The position numbers and the translations under genes are program-made. Below are positions 57,210 through 64,000 of a stretch of DNA of 64,000 nt, in pieces. This stretch comes from CAZWBR01 sp964404205 (lineage in GTDB: Bacteria; Bacteroidota; Bacteroidia; Bacteroidales; Prolixibacteraceae). A model generated the notes under the pieces. It made no database searches. It had not been told where the DNA came from and was given only the letters and a program-made list of their open reading frames with translations. Numbering within the stretch: the first letter of the stretch is position 1; each line of letters opens with the position of its first letter. The stretch spans positions 1-64,000 of the forward strand of contig CAYOJD010000004.1 of NCBI GenBank assembly GCA_964404205.1. The letters run 5' to 3'.

Positions 57210-58202
57210 ATGAAAACCCAATTTATTGTACCCTTGCTTTTTCTGCTTGGATTATCATCTCACGCAGTGTCTCAAAGCACGCCAGAGGCTTTTTTAGGCC
57301 TATTGCCGCCGATACCTGCAATAGACTGTAAGGTTGCAAGTTCGCAACAATCGCAGGCCATTGAGGCTTTTCAACATCAAATTAGCAGCGTTGAGGAACA
57401 GCTATCGGAGGCCATAAGTGTTGAAAAACAAAAAAATAAAAAGCAGGCAGTATCGCAATACAGGAAAGATAATGCTACAGCCATGAGCCATCTTTCAGAA
57501 GCCGAATTGCTTCGCGTTACCAATAAACAAACAGGGCAAGCCGAAAAAAATATATTCATTGGCAAGTCGGTTCAGGGCCAGACAGGAGTATCGATGGAAG
57601 AGATGCAGAAAGTAAAGAGTATGAGTAAAGCCGATCGTCAAAAATGGGCCAACGAAAATTTCAGTCAGGTAATGCAAGCCGAACAACAAACGGCCGCAAA
57701 AACAGAACCTTATACAGGGCAGAATGCCTCGATGGTTCAACTGGCCGAAGAGCAGGGCAAGATAGCTGAAGCCCTTCAGCACCATAAAAACAGACTGGAG
57801 CAAATTAAAAGCAGTTACCAAATCACAAAGGAACAGGCTCGCGAGACACTAAACAGCAAACTGGCGCAAATTAACAACGAGTATCAGGATGTAAACGATG
57901 GCGAAGGAAGCACCAAACAAGATGTAGAAATGTTGCGACAGAAAACAGAAAAAATCCGCAAAGCCAAAGTGGAATACTGTACCAAACTTACCCCTTTGTA
58001 TATCGACTATTTACAAAACCACCAAAATACACTTAAAGAGAATATCCTGCCCGACCTGAAACGACAGGAAGAGATCGAATATCAAATTCAGAAAATCACG
58101 TATGATACTGCCCAAAAAAACAGCTTTTACCGCCTGAGTGCCATAAGAGAGTATGGCAACGCCCTACGTTGTGCTTATGAAAACTATATCTCGGCTGATT
58201 AA
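57210..58202 (+). CDS. Secreted coiled-coil protein, function unknown
   Basis: I do not recognise a family. The 330-residue protein has a signal peptide (about 1-21, ending SHAVSQ), a Pro-rich start (LLPPIPAIDCKV), then mostly Gln/Glu/Lys-rich helices with heptad-like stretches at about 45-75, 165-240 and 260-310, suggesting a long periplasmic coiled coil. A conserved-looking SLTNKQTGQAEKN-like turn breaks the first two. Three Cys are present (CKV near the start, EYCTKL and RCAYEN near the end). The start is 38 bases after the OmpA gene and its stop lies one base before the next ATG, so the four genes are one transcript. Confidence 0.78.
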   Translation: MKTQFIVPLLFLLGLSSHAVSQSTPEAFLGLLPPIPAIDCKVASSQQSQAIEAFQHQISSVEEQLSEAISVEKQKNKKQAVSQYRKDNATAMSHLSEAELLRVTNKQTGQAEKNIFIGKSVQGQTGVSMEEMQKVKSMSKADRQKWANENFSQVMQAEQQTAAKTEPYTGQNASMVQLAEEQGKIAEALQHHKNRLEQIKSSYQITKEQARETLNSKLAQINNEYQDVNDGEGSTKQDVEMLRQKTEKIRKAKVEYCTKLTPLYIDYLQNHQNTLKENILPDLKRQEEIEYQIQKITYDTAQKNSFYRLSAIREYGNALRCAYENYISAD

Positions 58203-58203
58203 G

Positions 58204-59241
58204 ATGAAGACAAAAATATTTTCACTTTTCATGCTATTGTCATCTGTTAATTTTGCCATTTTACCAACCGAAATGATGCAAAATGAGATCCCGGAATTGC
58301 AAAAGGCACAACATACAAGCAGTTCGGATATCGAATTTTTATCAGGGCGCATATTGGTCAAAATAAAAGAGATAAGCTATTACGAGCCGATAAAAAAAGG
58401 CAGACGAAGATGTGTTCAAAAAGAGACGACCATTTCGTCGGGATTTTACGGACGAATAAACGCCACGAGAGTAAAACTGTACATATCGAAACCCGCCGAA
58501 AGAGTTAAATGCGAGCCAGAAACAAGTTGTCCGGTATTTAATGGAGGTACAAAGTTTGTACTGAAACGCGATCCGGGCACCATGAGAATAACCGAAATAA
58601 AAGAATATCCACTGCAGGTTGCAACCCAATATCTGGAACAAGATTTCAAATGGATAAAAGATCAGGAAAAATATGTGGTAACAGCCTCACAATCTGCTTC
58701 TGGAATAAATACTCTTGAAGGATTGAATATTGAAATCAAGCCTTATAAACCTGCTTCAAACTCAGATGGGGCCACATTGACACCTTTAAAGCCTGCATAT
58801 GTTTTATGGATTACAGGCGGACGCGATTGGACACAGGCTGAAGAACCCAAAAAAGATGGAACAAACCTGCGTTGGGATGATTTTAAAGAACAATTAAAAC
58901 CGACTAACGAAAGCGTTTCGTTAGGAATACCTTACGAAATAAATAGTCCTGAAAAGCCCTTATACAGTGGTGAAAACGGATATCAGCAACTTTTGTGGAA
59001 CGATGTAAAAGGGTTCGACGAATTTCTGCTCAATCCCTGGCGTGATTATGGTATTTCAGCTACAGGAGACCGTTATTACAAAGATGATTATTCCGAAACG
59101 AAAGTGAGCATTTCGGTCACCATCTCTTTGGGACCCGATGTTGAGCTTGCACCGTTACCACCAACAGATGAAATTGATCTTACGCCGTTAGAACCTCTTG
59201 GAGAAGAAATTCGGCTGGCACCTCTGGAACCGATAAAATAG
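58204..59241 (+). CDS. Secreted protein with PLxP repeats, function unknown
   Basis: Not recognised. The 345-residue protein has a signal peptide (about 1-20), a beta-rich N-terminal region with two Cys pairs (RRCVQKETT, RVKCEPETSCPVFNGG), and a four-times repeated motif xxL[TA]PLxP: LTPLKP near residue 192 and LAPLPP, LTPLEP, LAPLEP in the last 33 residues. The middle holds ITGGRDWTQAEE and NPWRDYGISATGDRYYKDDY. The repeats may bind a partner or span the cell wall gap. ATG at 58204 begins the signal peptide; the frame is open upstream into the previous gene but without cause to start there. It is co-transcribed with its neighbours. Confidence 0.75.
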   Translation: MKTKIFSLFMLLSSVNFAILPTEMMQNEIPELQKAQHTSSSDIEFLSGRILVKIKEISYYEPIKKGRRRCVQKETTISSGFYGRINATRVKLYISKPAERVKCEPETSCPVFNGGTKFVLKRDPGTMRITEIKEYPLQVATQYLEQDFKWIKDQEKYVVTASQSASGINTLEGLNIEIKPYKPASNSDGATLTPLKPAYVLWITGGRDWTQAEEPKKDGTNLRWDDFKEQLKPTNESVSLGIPYEINSPEKPLYSGENGYQQLLWNDVKGFDEFLLNPWRDYGISATGDRYYKDDYSETKVSISVTISLGPDVELAPLPPTDEIDLTPLEPLGEEIRLAPLEPIK

Positions 59242-59257
59242 TTGATAAGATTCCGAA

Positions 59258-60289
59258 ATGAATAAACTAATATTGCTTATAGTAATGGCCCTGACAGGAA
59301 TACAATCCACTGTGTTGGCCCAAAAATCTGCAGCATTTTTACCCGAAAAGCCAGGCAAGTGGAAGTTCGACTATAATATTGCCGTTAGAAATAATGACGA
59401 AATAAAATTCAAAGATAATATTACAACGCTGGCCGAATGGTTTCATCAAAACCTGCCATTATTAACCCACCCCAAAGGGTTTAACCTGTGGGCATATGCA
59501 GCAGGTATGTGGGATGATCATTACCAAATATCAGATTCAAACTATGGATTGAGAGCCGAATTAAATTTCAATTTTCAACTCTTTACCAGTAATGGCGAAA
59601 TATGGACAGCAGAACTTCCGAAGGCCAGTTATTACAGTTTTCAAATTAACAATACACAGGGCGCATTAAATTATCACGGACAGTTTGCCTATTTTAATAA
59701 CCTACAAGATGACCAAAAGCTTGAGAACGCCATTAATGAGGCTGCCTCAAAACTTGACGACATCAAGATTGGGTTCCCCTTTAAAGAGGAATTGGCTCCT
59801 GGTGTACACCTGTATGAAGAAACTCCGGGAAGCGACCGTTGTCATATCGTAGTTTTCAACCCGGAACGTCCACCCTATTGGATCCCGGTAACAATAAAAG
59901 AGTTGGCTGCCATTTACCTCGAATACTATTCGCTCTTTCAGAAACAGGAAATCAATCAAATGATTCTGAAAGAACTTAAAGATGAATTATCAAGAATTCC
60001 GGAAGATGAGCTCAATTCACCGGCACATTCAGGGCACGATTCAAATATTGTTTTTCGCTTCAACGGAAGAACGCAAGAGGGACAGCCACTCGTGAAGTTT
60101 AATCCCGACTACTGGGATCGTACCCTTCCGGCGTCAGCTATTCAATTGATGACATTTTGGTATCCACGAATGAGCAGAAAAGAGATGGATGAGCAATTAA
60201 TCAGATTTGGGTATCCTGTAAATTCTCAAATTTTGATCAATCAGATCAACTGGGGAGATGTTGCAGGCTTGATTATGAAGGGGAAATAA
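59258..60289 (+). CDS. Secreted protein, function unknown, last of the envelope operon
   Basis: Not recognised. The 343-residue protein has a signal peptide (1-21, VLAQ) and no membrane helix after it. Aromatic-rich stretches such as FNLWAYAAGMWDDHYQ, PERPPYWIPVTIKELAAIYLEYY and NPDYWDRTLPASAIQLMTFWYPRMSRKEMDEQ suggest a globular alpha/beta fold that could bind a sugar or lipid. No catalytic signature is visible. It starts 16 bases after the previous gene and has no clear terminator before the convergent tRNA terminator at 60349. Confidence 0.78.
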   Translation: MNKLILLIVMALTGIQSTVLAQKSAAFLPEKPGKWKFDYNIAVRNNDEIKFKDNITTLAEWFHQNLPLLTHPKGFNLWAYAAGMWDDHYQISDSNYGLRAELNFNFQLFTSNGEIWTAELPKASYYSFQINNTQGALNYHGQFAYFNNLQDDQKLENAINEAASKLDDIKIGFPFKEELAPGVHLYEETPGSDRCHIVVFNPERPPYWIPVTIKELAAIYLEYYSLFQKQEINQMILKELKDELSRIPEDELNSPAHSGHDSNIVFRFNGRTQEGQPLVKFNPDYWDRTLPASAIQLMTFWYPRMSRKEMDEQLIRFGYPVNSQILINQINWGDVAGLIMKGK

Positions 60290-60348
60290 CAATAAACTTT
60301 CCAAATCAGGGATCCGAAAATATTTAACGTAATATACTACTATCTAAC

Positions 60349-60380
60349 AAAAAAAAGCATTCTGCATATTTGCAAAACGC
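60349..60380 (-). terminator. Terminator of tRNA-Ser
   Basis: GCGTTTTGCA and TGCAGAATGC pair over ten positions (with G-U pairs) around AATA, followed by eight Ts on the minus strand. Confidence 0.8.
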
Positions 60381-60390
60381 TTAATATCAG

Positions 60391-60478
60391 CGGAGAGAGC
60401 GGGATTCGAACCCGCGGTACCCTTTAGAGGTACACACGCTTTCCAGGCGTGCCAATTCAACCACTCTTGCATCTCTCC
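60391..60478 (-). tRNA. tRNA-Ser(GGA)
   Basis: 88 bases on the minus strand. Acceptor GGAGAGA pairs with TCTCTCC, discriminator G, anticodon stem CACGC/GCGTG with loop CTGGAAA (anticodon GGA, reading UCC and UCU), a long variable arm (GTACCTCTAAAGGGTAC) as in class II tRNAs, and a T arm GCGGGTTCGAATCCCGC. CCA is not encoded. Confidence 0.97.
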
Positions 60479-60491
60479 TTTTGGATGTGGC

Positions 60492-60523
60492 ACAAAAGTA
60501 GGAGATTTTTTGATTCGTCAAAA
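60492..60523 (-). promoter_or_regulatory. Promoter of tRNA-Ser
   Basis: Minus strand: TTTTG (60519-60523), then -7 TACTTTTG (60492-60499); transcript would start about eight bases before the mature tRNA. Confidence 0.65.
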
Positions 60524-60562
60524 TCGACCTGAACGATAAAATCGTTAGGCCATTTTAAAAAA

Positions 60563-61006
60563 TCAACGGATAGTTATCTTTTCTTTTTTGATGAATTGAA
60601 TTACACCGTTGGGGCCAATCAACCCGACAGCAATATCAATTTGCTCACCCAATACCCATTTGGCTGGCAGGTTTTGTGCCGTACAAACGGCTACTCCGGC
60701 CTCCCGGTCGATGGCCGGGTTCACGAACCTTCCCCTATAGGCTTCGCGTGACGGAACAGTGGAGCGTATGTAAAATTCCCCGATTGTTGCCCCTTCCGGA
60801 AACGAAGTTTTATCGAGGGTAAAAAGGGTGACAGACAATGTAATGGATGGTTTGGCCGATTGGTTGTCGATAACAGCCTCTGCCGAAAAGGTAAGCATAT
60901 GGTTGTCAAGTAAAATCTGCTCCGGGGCATCGCACGGACAAATAACCTGTTGGGCTGTAGTACACCCCCAGCAAAGCAATATCAGAAAAATGATTGGTTT
61001 CCACAT
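60563..61006 (-). CDS. Small lipoprotein, function unknown
   Basis: A 147-residue protein with a short signal and lipobox (LCWGC, Cys15), then a beta-rich domain containing ICPCDAPEQILLDNHMLTFSAEAVIDNQ and ITLSVTLFTLDKTSFPEGATIGEFYIRST. I do not recognise the family; an Ig-like fold is plausible. It is divergent from the secreted protein at 61224, and the palindromes at 61066-61105 lie 60 bases from its start, so they might influence both genes, although the sigma-54 promoter points away from this one. Confidence 0.75.
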   Translation of the reverse strand: MWKPIIFLILLCWGCTTAQQVICPCDAPEQILLDNHMLTFSAEAVIDNQSAKPSITLSVTLFTLDKTSFPEGATIGEFYIRSTVPSREAYRGRFVNPAIDREAGVAVCTAQNLPAKWVLGEQIDIAVGLIGPNGVIQFIKKEKITIR

Positions 61007-61065
61007 TTTACGCGATTATTAGCTACACCAAATGTAATCATTTTACCCCCCATTTCACAACGATT

Positions 61066-61105
61066 TTGTCCGTATACGGACAACTCATTATCCGAATACG
61101 GACAG
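61066..61105. promoter_or_regulatory. Two 18-bp palindromic sites, 22 bp apart
   Basis: TTGTCCGTATACGGACAA (61066-61083) is a perfect palindrome; TTATCCGAATACGGACAG (61088-61105) matches it at 15 of 18 bases. Centres are 22 bp apart, two helical turns, and lie about 65-90 bases upstream of the -24 element at 61160. This is the usual layout of enhancer sites for a dimeric sigma-54 activator. Confidence 0.75.
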
Positions 61106-61159
61106 TTTCTGCATTACTCAAAAAACATAAATATCAATATACGTGAACCTTAACCAATA

Positions 61160-61175
61160 TGGCACATTAGTTGAT
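61160..61175 (+). promoter_or_regulatory. Sigma-54 type promoter (-24 TGGCAC, -12 TTGAT)
   Basis: TGGCAC, five bases, TTGAT. The -24 half is perfect and the spacing is right (GG, ten bases, then GA); only the -12 dinucleotide is GA instead of GC. Transcription would start near 61187, 37 bases before the ATG at 61224. Confidence 0.7.
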
Positions 61176-61223
61176 ATAGCCATTACGTTCAAATAAATTA
61201 CTGACTTCTAAATTTTATCCGTT

Positions 61224-61715
61224 ATGAGACAAATTTATCTGCTATCTGTGTTCCTGATGGTATCATTACTGTCGTTCGGTACCAACTTCGCACCTACCGA
61301 TGCCGAAACCGTTGCCCTGAAAGGGAATTCAAATACGGTTATGGGTGAATACCAAATCACTGAACTTCCGGCCGAGACCATTAATGGCGAAACATTGCGC
61401 AAATTCGAGATGTCGTACCAAAACGGGAAGAACCCTGTGGTAATCCTCATCGACGAAAAGGCCAATTGCAAAGATTATATCGTTAGATCCAAAAACCTCG
61501 AAGTGAAATATGTATGCAAGAAGAGCGGTTTCGGGGCACAGTTAATCAATGGAAAGCTCTCGAAATACGATCCAACGGTGAACGCTTACTTTCTGTCTGC
61601 CGAAGAATTAGCCAATCAGGCCCGCATTTCGGACGGCGGATTGACAGTTGAACAGGCGTTGGGATTAATTGCCAGCTATTATCCGGCCTTAATGAAACAC
61701 AAAGAATTACTTTAA
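61224..61715 (+). CDS. Small secreted protein under an apparent sigma-54 promoter
   Basis: I do not recognise the family. The 163-residue protein has a signal peptide (about 1-19), then a beta-rich domain (YQITELPAETINGETLRKFEMSY, NPVVILIDEKANCKDYIVR, LEVKYVCKKSGFGAQLI) with two Cys (ANCKD, YVCKK) that could form a disulfide, and a helical C-terminus (TVEQALGLIASYYPALMKH). It is probably periplasmic. Expression should need RpoN and an activator. It is monocistronic, with a terminator at 61767. Confidence 0.82.
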   Translation: MRQIYLLSVFLMVSLLSFGTNFAPTDAETVALKGNSNTVMGEYQITELPAETINGETLRKFEMSYQNGKNPVVILIDEKANCKDYIVRSKNLEVKYVCKKSGFGAQLINGKLSKYDPTVNAYFLSAEELANQARISDGGLTVEQALGLIASYYPALMKHKELL

Positions 61716-61766
61716 CATCCCTCAAAAATGCAATTGCTGCAAGCAACAGCACTATTTTCTTCACTC

Positions 61767-61806
61767 AAACCCTGTCGGACCGCCATCCGGCAGGGTTTTA
61801 TTTTGA
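61767..61806 (+). terminator. Terminator of the small secreted protein gene
   Basis: AAACCCTG-T-CGGA pairs with TCCG-G-CAGGGTTT, followed by TATTTTG. Confidence 0.75.
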
Positions 61807-61871
61807 CCATTATTTTTTGTATATTCGAAATCCTAAAAATGCTCACACTTAGTTACTAAAATAATCTCATT

Positions 61872-64000
61872 ATGAAAAAATCGCTAACGGCAAGTCTATT
61901 TATGGCCACTTTTGCCATTGCAGTAGTGGCCTCTTCGTGCAAGGAAAACGGTTACCAAACCAAACAGGTTACCGACCCAAACGGCTATACCTATTCGGTG
62001 GTAAATAACGATCCCAATCAAACAAGGATTTATACGCTGAAAAATGGCCTAACGGTCTATCTTTCGGTAAACAAGGATGAACCCCGCATTATGAGCCTGA
62101 TTGCCACACGGGCCGGTTCGATGAACGACCCGGTAGAGACAACCGGCCTGGCCCACTATTTCGAACATATGATGTTTAAGGGGACTGACGAAATTGGCAC
62201 CAGCAACTGGAACGAAGAAAAGGTATTGCTCGACTCGCTTGCGGTTCTGTTCAATCAACACAAGGCAACAACCGACCCGGCAGAGAAGAAAAAAATATAC
62301 AAAGAGATAGACCGCATTTCGCACCATGCGTCGAAATATGCCATTGCCAACGAATATGATAAAATATGCTCGGCTATCGGGGCAAAAGGGACAAACGCCT
62401 TTACCAGCTACGATGTAACGGCCTATATCAACAATATTCCTTCCAACGAACTGAAGAAATGGATCGAGATGGAAACAGAACGGTTTAAAGATCCGGTCCT
62501 GAGGCTTTTCCATACTGAACTCGAAACGGTATACGAAGAGTTTAACATGTACCAGGATATGGATGAGGTAAAACTGAACAACAGCCTGATGAGCGGCCTG
62601 TTCCCGACCCATCCGCTTGGCCGCGACGTAATTGGTTATCCTGAACATCTGAAAAACCCTTCGATGACCAATATCATGGATTTTTATCACACCTGGTATG
62701 TCCCTAACAATATGGCCATCATCTTGAGTGGCGATATCGATTTCGATGCAACGATTCAACTGATTGACCAATCTTTCGGACAGTTACCTTCAAAAGAACT
62801 GCCTCCAATCAGCCGTCCGAAGGAAGAACCCATCCCGGCCCCGGTAATTAAGGAAGTTTACGGGCCTGAAGCCGAACAGTTGCAGATTGCCTACCGCTTT
62901 AACGGGTACAACAGCGACGACAGAAAATATATTACCCTTATCAACAATATTCTATCCAACGCTACAGCCGGATTGATTGATTTAGATTTGAACCAGCAAC
63001 AAAAGGTACTTCGTGCCGAAAGTTCAACCTATTTCACCAGCGATTACGGTATACAGTTTTTTATGGGCGTTCCGCGTCAGGGACAAACATTGGAAGAGGT
63101 CCGGGATCTGCTGCTGGGAGAAATTGAAAAGATTAAAAGTGGCAATTTCGACGACTGGATGATTCAGGCCACTGTCAACAACCTGAAATTACAGAAAATC
63201 AGACAAGACGAAGGTGCCGGAAGGGTGTACGGGCTGCTTAACCAATTCATTAATCAGTCGGATATGGCCAAAGAACTTTCGTTTTTCGACGAATTGGGCA
63301 AAATTACCAAAGAACAGCTGGTAACATTTGCCAAGAATAACTTTACCAATAATTATGTGATTGTATATAAGCGGGTAGGCGAAGCCAAAAATCTGGTAAA
63401 AGTAGAAAAGCCCGAAATCACGCCGGTAGAAATTGACAGGTTAAGTCAATCGAAATTTCTGGCCGACTTTGTTCAGGAAGAAGTTCCGGCCATTGAACCG
63501 GTATTTATCGATTTTAAGACAGCCATCAAAGAGGAGAACATGAATGAAAATGTACAGTTCAACTATCTCCCCAACAGCACCAATTCGATATTTATGATCG
63601 ATTATATCACCGAGATGGGCAGCAACCATGATCCCAAAGTGGCATTGGCCATCAAATATCTGCCGTATCTGGGAACCGATAAGTATACGCCAGAACAGTT
63701 CAAAAAAGAGCTTTACAAACTTGGTGTCAGCCTTTATGCCGATGCCGAAAACGACCGTTCGTATGTTTATGTCACCGGCCTCGACGAAAACTGTACGGCG
63801 GCCATTGAGTTGATGGAACATATTCTGGCCAATGCTAAACCCGATAAAGAGGCTTATGATAAGATGGTCGAAGGGCTTTTGAAAGAACGTGCCGACAAGA
63901 AGCAAAGCCAGGATGCCATTCAGGAAGCACTAATGGCATATGGTCAGTATGGGACAACGTCGCCGTTCACCAATATTATCCCGGAAGAAGAGTTACGCAA
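61872..64000 (+). CDS. M16-family (insulinase-like) metallopeptidase, 3' end outside window
   Basis: Zinc peptidase of the pitrilysin/insulinase family, here a predicted lipoprotein (signal peptide, Cys23 in VASSC), so probably in the periplasm. The frame is open from ATG 61872 to the window edge (709 codons). The inverted zinc motif is HYFEH (His95, Glu98, His99), with the downstream Glu in ETVYEEFNMYQ about 75 residues later. Two M16 units follow (TRAGSMNDP... and from about residue 560, IDYITEMGSNHDPK), the second lacking the zinc motif, as in full-length family members of ~950 residues. No stop is reached, so the C-terminal part lies outside. Its upstream region shows only a weak -7 element (TATATTCG). 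Confidence 0.93.
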   Translation, partial: MKKSLTASLFMATFAIAVVASSCKENGYQTKQVTDPNGYTYSVVNNDPNQTRIYTLKNGLTVYLSVNKDEPRIMSLIATRAGSMNDPVETTGLAHYFEHMMFKGTDEIGTSNWNEEKVLLDSLAVLFNQHKATTDPAEKKKIYKEIDRISHHASKYAIANEYDKICSAIGAKGTNAFTSYDVTAYINNIPSNELKKWIEMETERFKDPVLRLFHTELETVYEEFNMYQDMDEVKLNNSLMSGLFPTHPLGRDVIGYPEHLKNPSMTNIMDFYHTWYVPNNMAIILSGDIDFDATIQLIDQSFGQLPSKELPPISRPKEEPIPAPVIKEVYGPEAEQLQIAYRFNGYNSDDRKYITLINNILSNATAGLIDLDLNQQQKVLRAESSTYFTSDYGIQFFMGVPRQGQTLEEVRDLLLGEIEKIKSGNFDDWMIQATVNNLKLQKIRQDEGAGRVYGLLNQFINQSDMAKELSFFDELGKITKEQLVTFAKNNFTNNYVIVYKRVGEAKNLVKVEKPEITPVEIDRLSQSKFLADFVQEEVPAIEPVFIDFKTAIKEENMNENVQFNYLPNSTNSIFMIDYITEMGSNHDPKVALAIKYLPYLGTDKYTPEQFKKELYKLGVSLYADAENDRSYVYVTGLDENCTAAIELMEHILANAKPDKEAYDKMVEGLLKERADKKQSQDAIQEALMAYGQYGTTSPFTNIIPEEELR

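Noticed and set aside
60488..60502. TGGCAC as a second sigma-54 promoter
   Set aside because: No TTGC at the required distance, and it overlaps the minus-strand promoter of tRNA-Ser.
62049..62771. 240-codon minus-strand frame
   Set aside because: It is the antisense shadow of the M16 peptidase gene, whose plus-strand frame has the zinc motif and signal peptide.

Overview
The window looks like a draft-genome contig from a Bacteroidota bacterium, probably an environmental or gut member of the Marinilabiliales type; that placement is an inference, since there is no rRNA gene here. The support is a SusC/SusD polysaccharide utilisation locus, many secreted lipoproteins, S46 and M64 peptidases, a DUF3127 protein, cell-surface regulators fused to beta-propellers, and promoters of the Bacteroidota type (-33 TTTG/TTGG, -7 TAnnTTTG). 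One run of ten Ns (39602-39611) marks a scaffold join inside the peptide deformylase gene.

Layout. 1-2784: 3' part of a GH2 beta-galactosidase. 2937-9000: a membrane-bound HTH protein, ketopantoate reductase, MutS2, a broken two-domain SRPBCC gene and a VOC-fold protein. 9075-26003: a complete polysaccharide utilisation locus. A minus-strand operon runs SusC, SusD, a double-LamG surface lipoprotein, two GH144-type enzymes, a GH43-type enzyme with a discoidin domain, and a GH3 beta-glucosidase. A divergent regulator (propeller, Y_Y_Y domain, membrane helix, LuxR HTH) sits beside susC. Tandem GH144 plus GH3 points to beta-1,2-glucan (sophoro-oligosaccharides) as the substrate. 26006-35678, all minus strand: a cytidylate-kinase-like protein, a DUF2520-kdsC-maf-DPP11 operon, TonB, and a histidine kinase with a sigma-54 response regulator. 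35960-48955, mostly plus strand: pyruvate phosphate dikinase, ruvX-def, comEC, trkA-trkH, a threonylcarbamoyl-AMP synthase, MATE-mnmD, an FKBP lipoprotein and a DUF3127 protein. 49024-52254: an Lrp regulator, a YbdG-like mechanosensitive channel and an M64 peptidase. 52255-53061 is non-coding and holds REP-like paired hairpins. 53062-60289: a NarL-type two-component pair divergent from a four-gene operon of envelope proteins, one with OmpA and three unrecognised. 60391-64000: tRNA-Ser(GGA), a small lipoprotein, a small secreted protein under an apparent sigma-54 promoter with two upstream palindromes, and the 5' part of an M16 peptidase.

The most unusual signals are: the sigma-54 promoter with a pair of near-identical 18-bp palindromes exactly 22 bp apart (61066-61175), in a window that also encodes a sigma-54 activator; the three unrecognised secreted proteins tied to an OmpA protein and a two-component system; the GH43 enzyme of unknown role inside a likely beta-1,2-glucan locus; and an SRPBCC gene with two in-frame stops, each at an expected tryptophan codon.
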